DNA of 8,879 nt from Candidatus Woesearchaeota archaeon. GTDB taxonomy: Archaea; Nanobdellota; Nanobdellia; Woesearchaeales; UBA525. Shown here piece by piece: positions 1 to 7,400 of the stretch. The position numbers and the translations under genes were made by a program. Positions within the stretch are counted from its first letter, which is position 1; every line of letters starts with the position of its first letter. The notes beneath the pieces are model-generated. The model did no database searches. It worked only from the letters and a program-made list of their open reading frames with translations, and was not told the origin of the DNA. The DNA lies in NCBI GenBank assembly GCA_013331575.1, contig DUGD01000094.1, positions 6,957-15,835 on the forward strand. Reading direction: 5' to 3'.

Positions 1-58
1 CGGCAACGCGGCGCCCGAAACCGACCGCGAGCATATGCTCCGCAGCAACCGTTAGCAC
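1..58 (-). CDS. Possible 5' end of a divergent gene (partial, uncertain)
   Basis: On the minus strand a frame is open from the left edge to an ATG at 118-116, with an in-frame GTG at 58-56 and ATG at 34-32. From the GTG it reads (M)LTVAAEHMLAVGFGRRVA, a plausible protein start. The TATA box at 87-94 is nearly symmetric; read leftwards it would start transcription near 64, just before the GTG, so a divergent leaderless or near-leaderless gene is possible. The alternative is a plus-strand gene end: the frame from position 2 runs ...PETDREHMLRSNR and stops at TAG 53-55. Too little is visible to choose firmly, and no function can be given. Confidence 0.25.
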   Translation of the reverse strand, partial: MLTVAAEHMLAVGFGRRVA

Positions 59-86
59 GATTTGCTTAATGAGTCTGACATCAGCA

Positions 87-94
87 TTTATATA
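87..94 (+). promoter_or_regulatory. Archaeal TATA box (TTTATATA) for the pilin-like gene
   Basis: TTTATATA lies 30 bases (first base to A of ATG) upstream of the ATG at 117. Archaeal TATA boxes are centred about 26-27 bases before the transcription start, which puts the start on or next to the ATG, so the mRNA is probably leaderless. This supports 117 over the in-frame ATGs at 129, 177 and 189. The BRE position just upstream (TCAGCA) is weak. The box is close to symmetric and could also serve a leftward transcript. Confidence 0.7.
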
Positions 95-116
95 CTCCTC
101 CTCTTGAGAGCTACGC

Positions 117-1481
117 ATGAGAGGTGGGATGAGACGTGACGTCGCGTGCGACGGTCGTGCTCGTGCGTGCGATAGTATGCGCCACGGTATGCATGACGGT
201 ACCTGCAATAGCATTCGTGGTCAGGTGACGCTCTTTTTCGCGGTCGGTCTCGTGATGCTCATCATGCTCGCCATCATCTATCTGGCGCTCTCGCGAAACG
301 ACGATCCTGGGACGGTGGACGCCGTGAGGAGCCTCTCGCAGAACGCCGTCGTGCAACAGTACCTCACGTCGTGCCTCGACACCATCATGAACGACGAGTT
401 GCAAAAGCTCGGATCGAGCGGCGGGTTGCCGCAGAGCGCTGCACCCGGCGCGTATCCGAGTGCGATCGTCGGATCGGGAGATTCCGCGCGCAGAGTGCTG
501 TTTGGTATCACGAGGAATAGAGACTGCACCGCTCCGACATCGACGAGTTGTACGGCGTTTCCCGTGGCGCATCCCGCGCCGAAGTATCCGGATGATGGCG
601 TGACGCTGGCGCGTTCGACCGAGAACAGGAACACCGCTGGGTTGGATTTCCTTCCATTCCTCGACGGTTATTTCGGCGATGTGAATTTCCCAGGAGTGTG
701 CAGTCCGGTAGGTTCAAATGCCCTTAACGGCCCGAATCCGTGCCGTTATTACGCTGCGTCGTCGCCGCGCACAGTGAGCAATCCGCCGGGCACGCCGGGG
801 CCGTCCACGCAGCAGGAGCTTCTCGGGCGGGTCAACACCCGTGTCTCGTCGTGCGCCGATATCGGCGTGTTCAGCCGAGCAACAGGCGCGCAAGTCACTG
901 CTGTCGGTACGCCGAGCGTGAATATCACATTCGTGCAAGAAGGGGTTCTCGCGCTTTTCGAGTATTCCGTCACTGTGCAGGGCAGCGCGGAATCGCAGGT
1001 CCTGCCCGTCAGCCGTCGGTACGATGTCAGGTATCTCGCGATAGCGCAGTACGCGTATGACTTGGCGCGCGAGGAGACGCGGAACGTGACGTTTAACATC
1101 ACCGATCCGGCGCATTACGGGAAACTATCCTCCTATCGCGAGGGTTTCAGCGTGGGTAAGGCGCGCAATGCGGCGATATCCGACGCGTCTCCGAGCGATG
1201 TCGGCACGCCCAAGACGGATATCGTATCGATCATCGACGCACGTTCGCGTATCGACGATACGCAGTACTCATTCTCGTTCCTCGTCGAACATAGGCCTCC
1301 GATGCTTGATGTGCTCAGCGACGCGAGTAAGTGCGATACATCAGCGCCGGGTTTCGATCCGCAGGCTATCGCGGCCGATCCTGATGAGACACCGCTCGCG
1401 GTGGCATACGATGGCGCGACAGCTACGTGCACCGTCACGGACGCTTCCGGCGAGAAAGATTGGCAGGTGTTCAGTCCTTAG
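117..1481 (+). CDS. Pilin-like (class III signal) membrane-anchored surface protein
   Basis: 454 residues. A basic N-terminal stretch of 35 residues ends in S-I-R-G-Q (R34, G35, Q36), followed by a hydrophobic segment at about 37-59. R/K-G-Q before a hydrophobic helix is the archaeal class III (type IV prepilin-like) signal, cut before Q by an EppA/PibD-type peptidase. Just after it, Q-Q-Y-L-T-S-C-L-D (C86 region) and a G-S-S-G-G turn near 99-103, then Y-S-F-S-F near 384-388, recall a family I remember from DPANN archaea that starts K-G-Q-V-T and has no known function. The C-terminal 390 residues would lie outside the cell, with N-x-T sequons in NITF, NVTF and NITD. The 35-residue leader is long for this class; in-frame ATGs at 177 and 189 would shorten it, but the TATA spacing favours 117. 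No membrane helix is seen near the C-terminus. Gene reality is well supported; pilin-like assembly is inferred, and a simple N-terminally anchored surface protein is the alternative. Confidence 0.85.
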   Translation: MRGGMRRDVACDGRARACDSMRHGMHDGTCNSIRGQVTLFFAVGLVMLIMLAIIYLALSRNDDPGTVDAVRSLSQNAVVQQYLTSCLDTIMNDELQKLGSSGGLPQSAAPGAYPSAIVGSGDSARRVLFGITRNRDCTAPTSTSCTAFPVAHPAPKYPDDGVTLARSTENRNTAGLDFLPFLDGYFGDVNFPGVCSPVGSNALNGPNPCRYYAASSPRTVSNPPGTPGPSTQQELLGRVNTRVSSCADIGVFSRATGAQVTAVGTPSVNITFVQEGVLALFEYSVTVQGSAESQVLPVSRRYDVRYLAIAQYAYDLAREETRNVTFNITDPAHYGKLSSYREGFSVGKARNAAISDASPSDVGTPKTDIVSIIDARSRIDDTQYSFSFLVEHRPPMLDVLSDASKCDTSAPGFDPQAIAADPDETPLAVAYDGATATCTVTDASGEKDWQVFSP

Positions 1482-1502
1482 CCGGGGTTTTCCGTCATTG
1501 GC

Positions 1503-1516
1503 GCTTGATGCTTGAT
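1503..1516 (+). repeat. 7-base perfect tandem repeat (GCTTGAT x2) after the pilin-like gene
   Basis: GCTTGAT occurs at 1503-1509 and 1510-1516, 22 bases after the TAG stop at 1479-1481. With the following bases it places stops in all three plus-strand frames (TGA 1506, TGA 1513, TAG 1517, TAG 1524). Similar short duplications follow the other two large genes. Confidence 0.8.
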
Positions 1517-1872
1517 TAGATGCTAGTATCGATCGTCATAATCCAGCTTCTCGGCTCGATATTCCCGCGCAATAGGTCCCTATCTTCATCAGTCATTGCG
1601 TTAAGCGAAACTATTATCTTATCTCTTCCAGTCATTCTCTTCTTCAAGTCATTTCCTGCCGCGGGATAGCACCATCCGCATCTGCCGCGGCCCTCGCGGC
1701 TCGGGTCCCTGCCTTCGGCCTTCCCGAGTCTCGGGTCGCGGGAGTGGTTCCAGGGCGGCAGCGGTCTTTCCTTTGCTCCTCTATTGTTAACGGTCTTTCT
1801 AGCTATCAGTCTTTCTTCTGAGGATTTTTCTGTTGTGACTGCTGTCGCGTCTGCCGTGAGATTCTTGTCCAA
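1516..1872 (-). CDS. Possible small basic protein with a CGWC motif (hypothetical)
   Basis: 118 codons on the minus strand, starting TTG at 1872 and ending TAA at 1516-1518, convergent with the pilin-like gene (34 bases apart). In favour: a strong ribosome binding site (GGAGG at 1885-1881, 8 bases before the TTG), a frame filling most of an otherwise empty 500-base gap, and a purine-rich minus strand as expected for mRNA in this genome. Against: the TTG start, no convincing TATA box upstream, a low-complexity R/G/E/P-rich centre (residues 36-66) over a GC-rich inverted repeat, and an ATG at 1876-1874 in another frame that stops after 25 codons. Visible motifs are C65-G-W-C68 (one CxxC pair) and a C-terminal stretch with N-A-M-T-D-E-D-R-D-L-L near 91-101. 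There is no signal peptide or membrane helix, so a cytoplasmic protein. I do not recognise the family. The alternative is a structured non-coding RNA on this strand. Confidence 0.4.
   Translation of the reverse strand: MDKNLTADATAVTTEKSSEERLIARKTVNNRGAKERPLPPWNHSRDPRLGKAEGRDPSREGRGRCGWCYPAAGNDLKKRMTGRDKIIVSLNAMTDEDRDLLRGNIEPRSWIMTIDTSI
1682..1761. repeat. GC-rich nested inverted repeat (possible RNA structure)
   Basis: CTGCCGC (1682-1688) pairs with GCGGCAG (1755-1761). Inside are CCT/AGG (1692-1694 with 1752-1754), CGCG/CGCG (1695-1698 with 1737-1740), CTCGGG/CCCGAG (1700-1705 with 1723-1728) and GCC/GGC (1711-1713 with 1717-1719) around a TTC loop. CTCGGGTC is also directly repeated (1700-1707 and 1730-1737), so the arms could pair in alternative ways. 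CTGCCGCGG occurs at both 1656-1664 and 1682-1690, and a smaller hairpin (GCGGGAT...ATCCGC) lies between them. This may be a folded element in a minus-strand RNA or a consequence of G/C-rich codons in the small ORF; no named RNA family was recognised. Confidence 0.55.
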
Positions 1873-1880
1873 TCATCGCT

Positions 1881-1885
1881 CCTCC
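1881..1885 (-). promoter_or_regulatory. Shine-Dalgarno GGAGG for the minus-strand ORF
   Basis: Read leftwards, AAAAGGAGGAGCG precedes TTG 1872 by 8 bases and ATG 1876 by 4. The match to the archaeal 16S tail is strong and is the best single argument that something is translated leftwards here. The TTG opens 118 codons and the ATG only 25. Confidence 0.45.
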
Positions 1886-1953
1886 TTTTCCTTCCATCTA
1901 TGGCCTGTCCCGTTTCGGTCCTCCACCCTTCTTCACTCCGTCGTACCATCGAG

Positions 1954-1967
1954 GTAAAGTTTATAAA
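1954..1967 (+). promoter_or_regulatory. Archaeal BRE + TATA box (GTAAAG-TTTATAAA)
   Basis: TTTATAAA at 1960-1967 is directly preceded by GTAAAG (1954-1959), a good A-rich BRE for rightward transcription. The leftward side (CTCACGC) is not BRE-like, so the promoter points right although the TATA box itself is palindromic. The expected transcription start is near 1990, immediately before a GTG at 1991, so the GTG at 1970 would not be in the mRNA. Confidence 0.75.
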
Positions 1968-1990
1968 GCGTGAGACGGGGGATTGCTACG

Positions 1991-4312
1991 GTGTGTGGTA
2001 TGGCAGCGCTATCATGGTATGATCAGTCTCATCGTGTTTCCCGTCCCGTCGCTACAACGCGCTCATCGCCGGTCTTCGCCATTGCGATAGCAGTGTTCGC
2101 GTTTGTCGCGTTCCTGCTCCTCTCGTCTTCAGTATCCGCGGCCATCACCGGTTGCTGCAAGCCGAACGCGGGTACAGGGTCGTGCTTCACGGGCGAAGGG
2201 TCGTTCCCCGACCAATTGTCGTTCAACGAGGCGTGTGCCCAGCTTCCTGGTACAATGGTCCCTTCCGTGACGACGTGCGCAGGCATCCCCGATTGCACGA
2301 TAGGTTGCTGCTGCGCCACCGCAAACGTGCCGAACAGCGCGCAGATAAACGACGATGAAGAGCAGCTCAAGATGACGAGGAACTCGTGCGTGGCAAAGTC
2401 CACTCCGAGCGCGACGTACAACTTCCGATCGCTCGATAAACCGACGTGCGTCGAGGTCTGCGGCGGCACTCCGCCCATCGGCCCCGGCACTACGCACACC
2501 GTGAGGGGTTCGACGTATAACCTGACCGACGCAAAGCCGATCTCGGGCGTCAATGTCTTCATCCCGGTGCCCGACGGTTATATCAGCGCCATGACCGATG
2601 CATACGGTCTCTTCACGCTGCGGGACGTGCCGCAGATAAACACCCGCGTGTTCGCGATACACCCGCAGTGCCGTCCCGGACAATCGCCCGCAGTGCTCGT
2701 CGACAAGGATGTCTCTGGTGTCAGGATTGATCTCAATTGCCAACTCCAGGGTTGCGCGCACGCGAAACCGACGCTCTCCAAACCCAAGGCGGTGCGAGCG
2801 ACCGATAAGGTGGCATTCACGATAACGTTCAACGATGCGTGCCAGGATTTCATCCATTTCGTGCCTCAGCGTTGCGATGCGCAGTTCAGGAACTGCATGC
2901 CGCTTCCGCCGCAGGTCTCGAAAGAGATAACGGACGATGGACTCGCTCCGGAGACGACCTACTGCTACAATGTCAAAGCGTATTTCACCGATGGCACCAC
3001 GACAGAATCAGGAGCGGCCGGTACAGGCGCGGGCAATTGCGTCACGACAGGATCGCGCGGGTGCATGAGCCTCTCCGAGGACGCGCCAGTGTCGTGGTGC
3101 GGTACAGTCCAAGGGACGCCGCCCGCGCCATCATCGCAAGCAGTGCTCTCCTGCGACGAGAACAACATCCTCAAGACCGTGCAATCATGCACAGGGAAAG
3201 AGTGCGCGTACATAGGTCCCGATCGGACGCCGACGTGCGTCGATGCCGCCGACTGCGAGCAGTGCAACGGTATCTATGGGTTCTTCGCCCGCCTCGGTCT
3301 CACGATAAAAGTCGGCGGCCTCTCCAAACGCTGCGGTACCGAGACGCCGGCATGCTATCTCGAGTCCACACGACAGGCATCTTCATCTTCATCGAAACCG
3401 CTCCTCATCGATGCGTACACGTCGTGCTCGCAAGTCGCTTCGTGCGAAGGGTACGGCAAACGGGAATCCTGCGAAGCGAACGCCTGTGGCGCGGCCGATG
3501 GCAGTCCGACGGCGTGCGAATGGAAGACGATAAGCGAGGAACTGGGCAAGGGCGTCTGCATGAAGCGCGGCGAGCCCGCGTGCAAGCTGTGCGCCACGGC
3601 GCTCGGGTATTGCGATGCGCAAGCGTGCGCGAGGATAAGCAGCGATTGCTATTTCGACGGCGCGGCGAACGGTCTCGCCGACCCGCTCGGTTGCATCCCG
3701 AAAAGCGAGATGGCGTGCCGTTATTACGATACGAAGGATGATTGCGTCGGTGCGGGAAGCAATGCCGTGTTCGACATCACATACGCCGGCGACAAGCGCA
3801 CTGGAAGGACGAACGCCCGCACCACCGCGAGCGGCGATCGCTTCGGCATAGGAGCATGCACCTGGGTCGATGCGCGGTCGCAATGCGTGAAGAACGCGGA
3901 CATGCGGTTTAGCACCCCGCAGAGCGAGGATGACTGTATCGAGAACAACATCTTCCAGGGGCAGCAGTCTTGCGTGCGCGATAGCACTCCTCCCACGACA
4001 ATAATCTACCTGCGCACTCCTGCGGTCTACTCAAGGCCGGAGGTACGCATCATTCCGGTCGGAGTATCCGATGATAAGACTCCGGTAGACAGGATACGGA
4101 CGTACGTCTGTTTCAAGAACGCGACGAACGATTGCTACCCGACAGAAACGCTTGCGAGCGTCTCGCTCCCCTCCGAAGGCAGCTATGAACTGCGCTACTA
4201 CTCCATGGATGAGAGCATGAACATCGAGCTGGTCAAGAGCAAAGAGATCATGATCAAGGATTACCATCAGGCGGCGCTCGACCGCGTACATATCGAGGAG
4301 AATAGGGATTGA
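1991..4312 (+). CDS. Secreted cysteine-rich multidomain surface protein
   Basis: 773 residues from GTG 1991. The frame is open from GTG 1970, but that codon lies upstream of the predicted transcription start; ATG 2000 (770 residues) is the other candidate. A hydrophobic stretch at about 28-44 is followed by V-S-A|A (cut after residue 50) and then I-T-G-C (52-55), which also resembles a lipobox. The mature part begins with a Cys cluster (G-C-C at 54-56, G-C-C-C at 105-108). At 170-255 is a carboxypeptidase-regulatory-like beta-sandwich (P-I-S-G-V-N-V near its start, then T-D-A-Y-G-L-F-T-L). At 258-350 is an FN3-like domain (T-T-Y-C-Y-N-V-K-A-Y). At 353-661 is a Cys-rich region with recurring C-x-W units (A-C-E-W, A-C-T-W), and at 662-773 an Ig-like domain opened by D-S-T-P-P with a Y-S-M-D-E-S-M-N ending. 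No C-terminal membrane helix is present, so the product is either released, held by the signal anchor or lipid-modified. It is probably an operon with the following gene. Such architectures occur in DPANN surface proteins; the role (adhesion, envelope layer) is inferred. Confidence 0.85.
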   Translation: MCGMAALSWYDQSHRVSRPVATTRSSPVFAIAIAVFAFVAFLLLSSSVSAAITGCCKPNAGTGSCFTGEGSFPDQLSFNEACAQLPGTMVPSVTTCAGIPDCTIGCCCATANVPNSAQINDDEEQLKMTRNSCVAKSTPSATYNFRSLDKPTCVEVCGGTPPIGPGTTHTVRGSTYNLTDAKPISGVNVFIPVPDGYISAMTDAYGLFTLRDVPQINTRVFAIHPQCRPGQSPAVLVDKDVSGVRIDLNCQLQGCAHAKPTLSKPKAVRATDKVAFTITFNDACQDFIHFVPQRCDAQFRNCMPLPPQVSKEITDDGLAPETTYCYNVKAYFTDGTTTESGAAGTGAGNCVTTGSRGCMSLSEDAPVSWCGTVQGTPPAPSSQAVLSCDENNILKTVQSCTGKECAYIGPDRTPTCVDAADCEQCNGIYGFFARLGLTIKVGGLSKRCGTETPACYLESTRQASSSSSKPLLIDAYTSCSQVASCEGYGKRESCEANACGAADGSPTACEWKTISEELGKGVCMKRGEPACKLCATALGYCDAQACARISSDCYFDGAANGLADPLGCIPKSEMACRYYDTKDDCVGAGSNAVFDITYAGDKRTGRTNARTTASGDRFGIGACTWVDARSQCVKNADMRFSTPQSEDDCIENNIFQGQQSCVRDSTPPTTIIYLRTPAVYSRPEVRIIPVGVSDDKTPVDRIRTYVCFKNATNDCYPTETLASVSLPSEGSYELRYYSMDESMNIELVKSKEIMIKDYHQAALDRVHIEENRD

Positions 4313-4326
4313 ACAAGATTGAACAA
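4307..4326 (+). repeat. 10-base perfect tandem repeat (GATTGAACAA x2) over the stop codon
   Basis: GATTGAACAA occurs at 4307-4316 and 4317-4326; the first copy contains the TGA stop (4310-4312) of the secreted Cys-rich protein gene. The 10-base shift places a second TGA at 4320, and another follows at 4327, so all three frames are closed within 20 bases. Confidence 0.85.
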
Positions 4327-4401
4327 TGACGGGCTAGAGCGAATAACCCGTGGATGTCGAGCGCGTCGGCCAGGAACCGCGCGCGAAGTATATGGTATAA
4401 C

Positions 4402-4408
4402 GAGGTGA
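4402..4408 (+). promoter_or_regulatory. Shine-Dalgarno GAGGTGA deciding the start of the 1441-residue gene
   Basis: GAGGTGA matches the archaeal 16S 3' end and sits just before ATG 4410 (four bases from GAGG to the ATG). A TATA-like string (AGTATATGGTATAA, 4387-4400) lies upstream, but its predicted transcription start (about 4418-4425) falls after the ATG, so it does not explain this start. The SD fits translation from an mRNA begun upstream, shared with the preceding gene; no other TATA box is seen in the 97-base gap. Confidence 0.65.
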
Positions 4409-4409
4409 G

Positions 4410-7400
4410 ATGTTGGCAACGGACCGCGTATCGATTCTGTCCCGCGCAGTCCTATCGACCACGATGTTTGCCGTCTTGATAGCAGTACTTGCCGTCGTTG
4501 CGCTGGTCTCCTTCGCCACTGTGACCGTCCCAGCGGTCGAGGCGTCCGCGAGTATCGACGCGACAACCTATAGCGTACGCAACCCGAAGATATCCGTCAA
4601 TTACACCGATCCCGTATTCCTCGTCGATAAAAGCCTCATCGCTCTCGATATAGACAACCCTACGGCCGAGTACCCTCTCTGCCAGCTCCCCGCGCAGGAA
4701 GGACAACAGTCCTTCACCAAGACGTACACCCTCTACACGAAACAGGATGCTGATCCGCGTACCTGTCAAGGTGGAGAGTCGGCAGTCCTCATACCCGGCC
4801 GATACCAGCTCACTCTCGAAGCGGTGGACCCGCAAGGAAAACCGACAATGCCCAACAGCATAGACATCCTTGAGTTCATCATCGATGGCATCGATATCAT
4901 GCTCAGCACGCCGGCGAGCGGCGTCGCCAACCGACGGCCGTTCGACATCTACTTCATAACGAGCGATACGGCGATATGCCGATACAGCTTCACATCGAAA
5001 CCGTTCGAGCAGATGATCGCGACAGCGGAAGGAGCGGCCTACAGCCAGAACCACAATATCGCCGGCATCGATTATATCGGCGATCTCTACATCATCTGCG
5101 AAGAGCAGAGCGGGCGGCAGACGCCGGCGAAATTCGATATAGGATGGGATCTGACCGCCCCGATACTGACGGTGAGTTCCTCTCCGGCACGGCTTATCGA
5201 TCCAAGATACAAGTATGTGAGCATCACCGCGACGACCGATGAGAATACCACGTGTTGGATGGATGGAGAACCATTCCCCCGCGACGACCCGCGTTTCCCT
5301 ATCGAGGATCCTGCGCGGTACTCGCTCTATACGAAAAGACACGATCTTGTCCGCTACTACAACGAGATAACCGATAATCAAGAACACAATTTCACATACA
5401 CCATCAAGTGCCGCAACCTCGCTGGCCGGGAGAGCACGAAGCAGCTCAATGTGACGGTCGATTTCGGCGATTTCGTCTTCATCGACGTACTGAACCCGCC
5501 CCTCGTCATCCGCGAATCGTCGTTCGAGCTCCGCGTACGCCCGACATTTCCTGCCGATACTTGTACTGTGAACGATGCGATCATGGACCCGGATGGAGAT
5601 GACAGTGCGGTATTCAGCACGTATCTCTCAGGTCTCGAAGGACGCAATCGTCTCTTCCTCAATTGTTCGGGCGCGAAGAACGCCACGCGAGAGTACAACA
5701 TAACCATCGATACCACCCCGCCCGATACACCAGCGCTCAATGCGAGCGACGCCATCTGCGCGAACATCATATCGGCGCGCTTCAACACCACCGACCCCGG
5801 CGGCGTGGGCGCAACCGGCGTCTTATCGTACACGTACACTGTGAGCGATGCCCGCGGCGTGATAGTGAGCGATACGCAATTGCCGCAACAAGTGAGCGTG
5901 ATGCTGTCACGGGCGGTAACGCCCCCGCTCCGCTGGGAGGTCTACGCGACTGATTACGCAGGGAACAACGGCACGAGCGCCATACAGGAGATAGCGGCGC
6001 CGATCGAAGGTGAGGATGAGGAGTGCGGTCTTCCCGCGTTCATAACAGTGCAAGCTCCCAACGCCGGGTTCTCGCGCACCAAACCATACTCGCTCGTGAT
6101 CGGAACGCTCCGTGCGAGCGAATGCCGTTATACACTGCAACCCGGCGCGCCGTGGTCCGCGATGACACCGTTCACGCCAAGCGGTGATAAACGGACGCAT
6201 ACCAAGACTGCATTGACGTTCGCGGACACAATGCTCTACGTCGGGTGCAACGAGACCGCGGAAGGCACTGCGGGGCTCTACCATCGAAAGATGGTGCACA
6301 TCGGTGTCGACGCTTCCGCACCGCGTATCGCGGTGCTGACCGATCCCAATCCGGTCGTCGATCCGATGGCGAAGATAGTCCTCGTCTCCGTGACCACCGA
6401 TGACGATGCTTACTGCACGCATAATTCCACCGACGGACCGCAATTCACCACGCTCGCCGATACAGTGCAGGCGGCATACACCACCGAGCACACATCGCTT
6501 TTCGATTACCGCGCTCTCACGAGCACGACGCGCGAGCGCCGCACCGCACGGGTGACTTGCAAGAACCTCGCGCACGATGAGAACTCGTCGGTATTCATGA
6601 TCGTCATCGATCTCGGCGCTCCGCTTCGGATAGAGACGCTCTCACCCGACCGGTACGTCGCGGAGAGCGATGTGCTCCTCAAGGTGAAGCCGAGCAAGAT
6701 AGCGAGCTGCACGTGGCAAGAATCAGGGTCTGATGATGCGCCCGCAACCTTCACCACTGTGGATGAAGAGAATAATACTCACGAAGTGACGCTCTCCGGT
6801 CTTGCGGAAGGCAGCCACTCCTATGTCGTTGAATGCACAGCGGTCGACGGTACGGGTACGACTATCGTGCAGTTCGTCGTTGATAATACTCCTCCCGTGG
6901 TGGTCGATCTTTCCGGCCCTACGACCATATGCCCTGCGCAGCCCGCGTCGTACCATTACAATATCACCGGTCTCGATAAGAACCCTGTCATCTCGTACGC
7001 GCTCGAGCGCGCCGACGGCACGGGCGCGAGTTTCCAGGATAACACCACTGATGATGTCATCACGCTTAGCGTGACGGGTGTCGATCCTGGCGATTACACG
7101 TTGACTGTGACCCCCATCAGCCAGGCCGGCGTGATAGGGACTCCCGGTACGCTCGGCGTAGCCGTCATGGGCAGGACTGACGAAGCATGCTTGCAATCGT
7201 CGGATCATTGCAAGAACAAGATACAGGATCCTGGTGAGGATGGTGTTGACTGCGGCGGTACATGCCCGAATGCATGCATCATGTGCTCTATCACCGAAGA
7301 CTGTCCACCTGGACTCGATTGCATCGAGGGATTCTGCAGCCACGACGGGGCGTGCGAGTTCGACGAGGATTGCGATCTGGGTGAGGGGTGCGTGCTCGGC

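Noticed and set aside
1484..1492. Terminator at GGGGTTTT after the pilin-like gene
   Set aside because: The T run is only four bases and no hairpin precedes it; too weak to call.
1516..1890. RNase P or SRP RNA on the minus strand
   Set aside because: A few short look-alike strings (such as GGAAGGCC-like words) are present, but the universally conserved blocks are missing or in the wrong order; the region is purine-rich, which produces such matches by chance.
1970..1972. GTG 1970 as the start of the secreted Cys-rich protein
   Set aside because: It lies three bases after the TATA box and so before the predicted transcription start.
2839..3741. Plus-strand 300-codon frame inside the secreted Cys-rich gene
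   Set aside because: It is extremely Arg/His-rich and fully nested in a gene with coherent domains.
4330..4350. Hairpin CGGG...CCCG in the gap between the two large genes
   Set aside because: The stem is short and imperfect with no T run after it; not distinguishable from chance.
4307..4410. The two large genes as one protein broken by a frameshift
   Set aside because: The gap closes all three frames, the second gene has its own SD and signal peptide, and the first ends in a complete Ig-like domain.
4452..5387. Long open frame on the minus strand (311 codons) inside the 1441-residue gene
   Set aside because: It is Arg-rich, lacks domain logic and lies opposite a gene with a clear signal peptide, repeats and membrane helix; it arises from the codon bias of the plus-strand gene.
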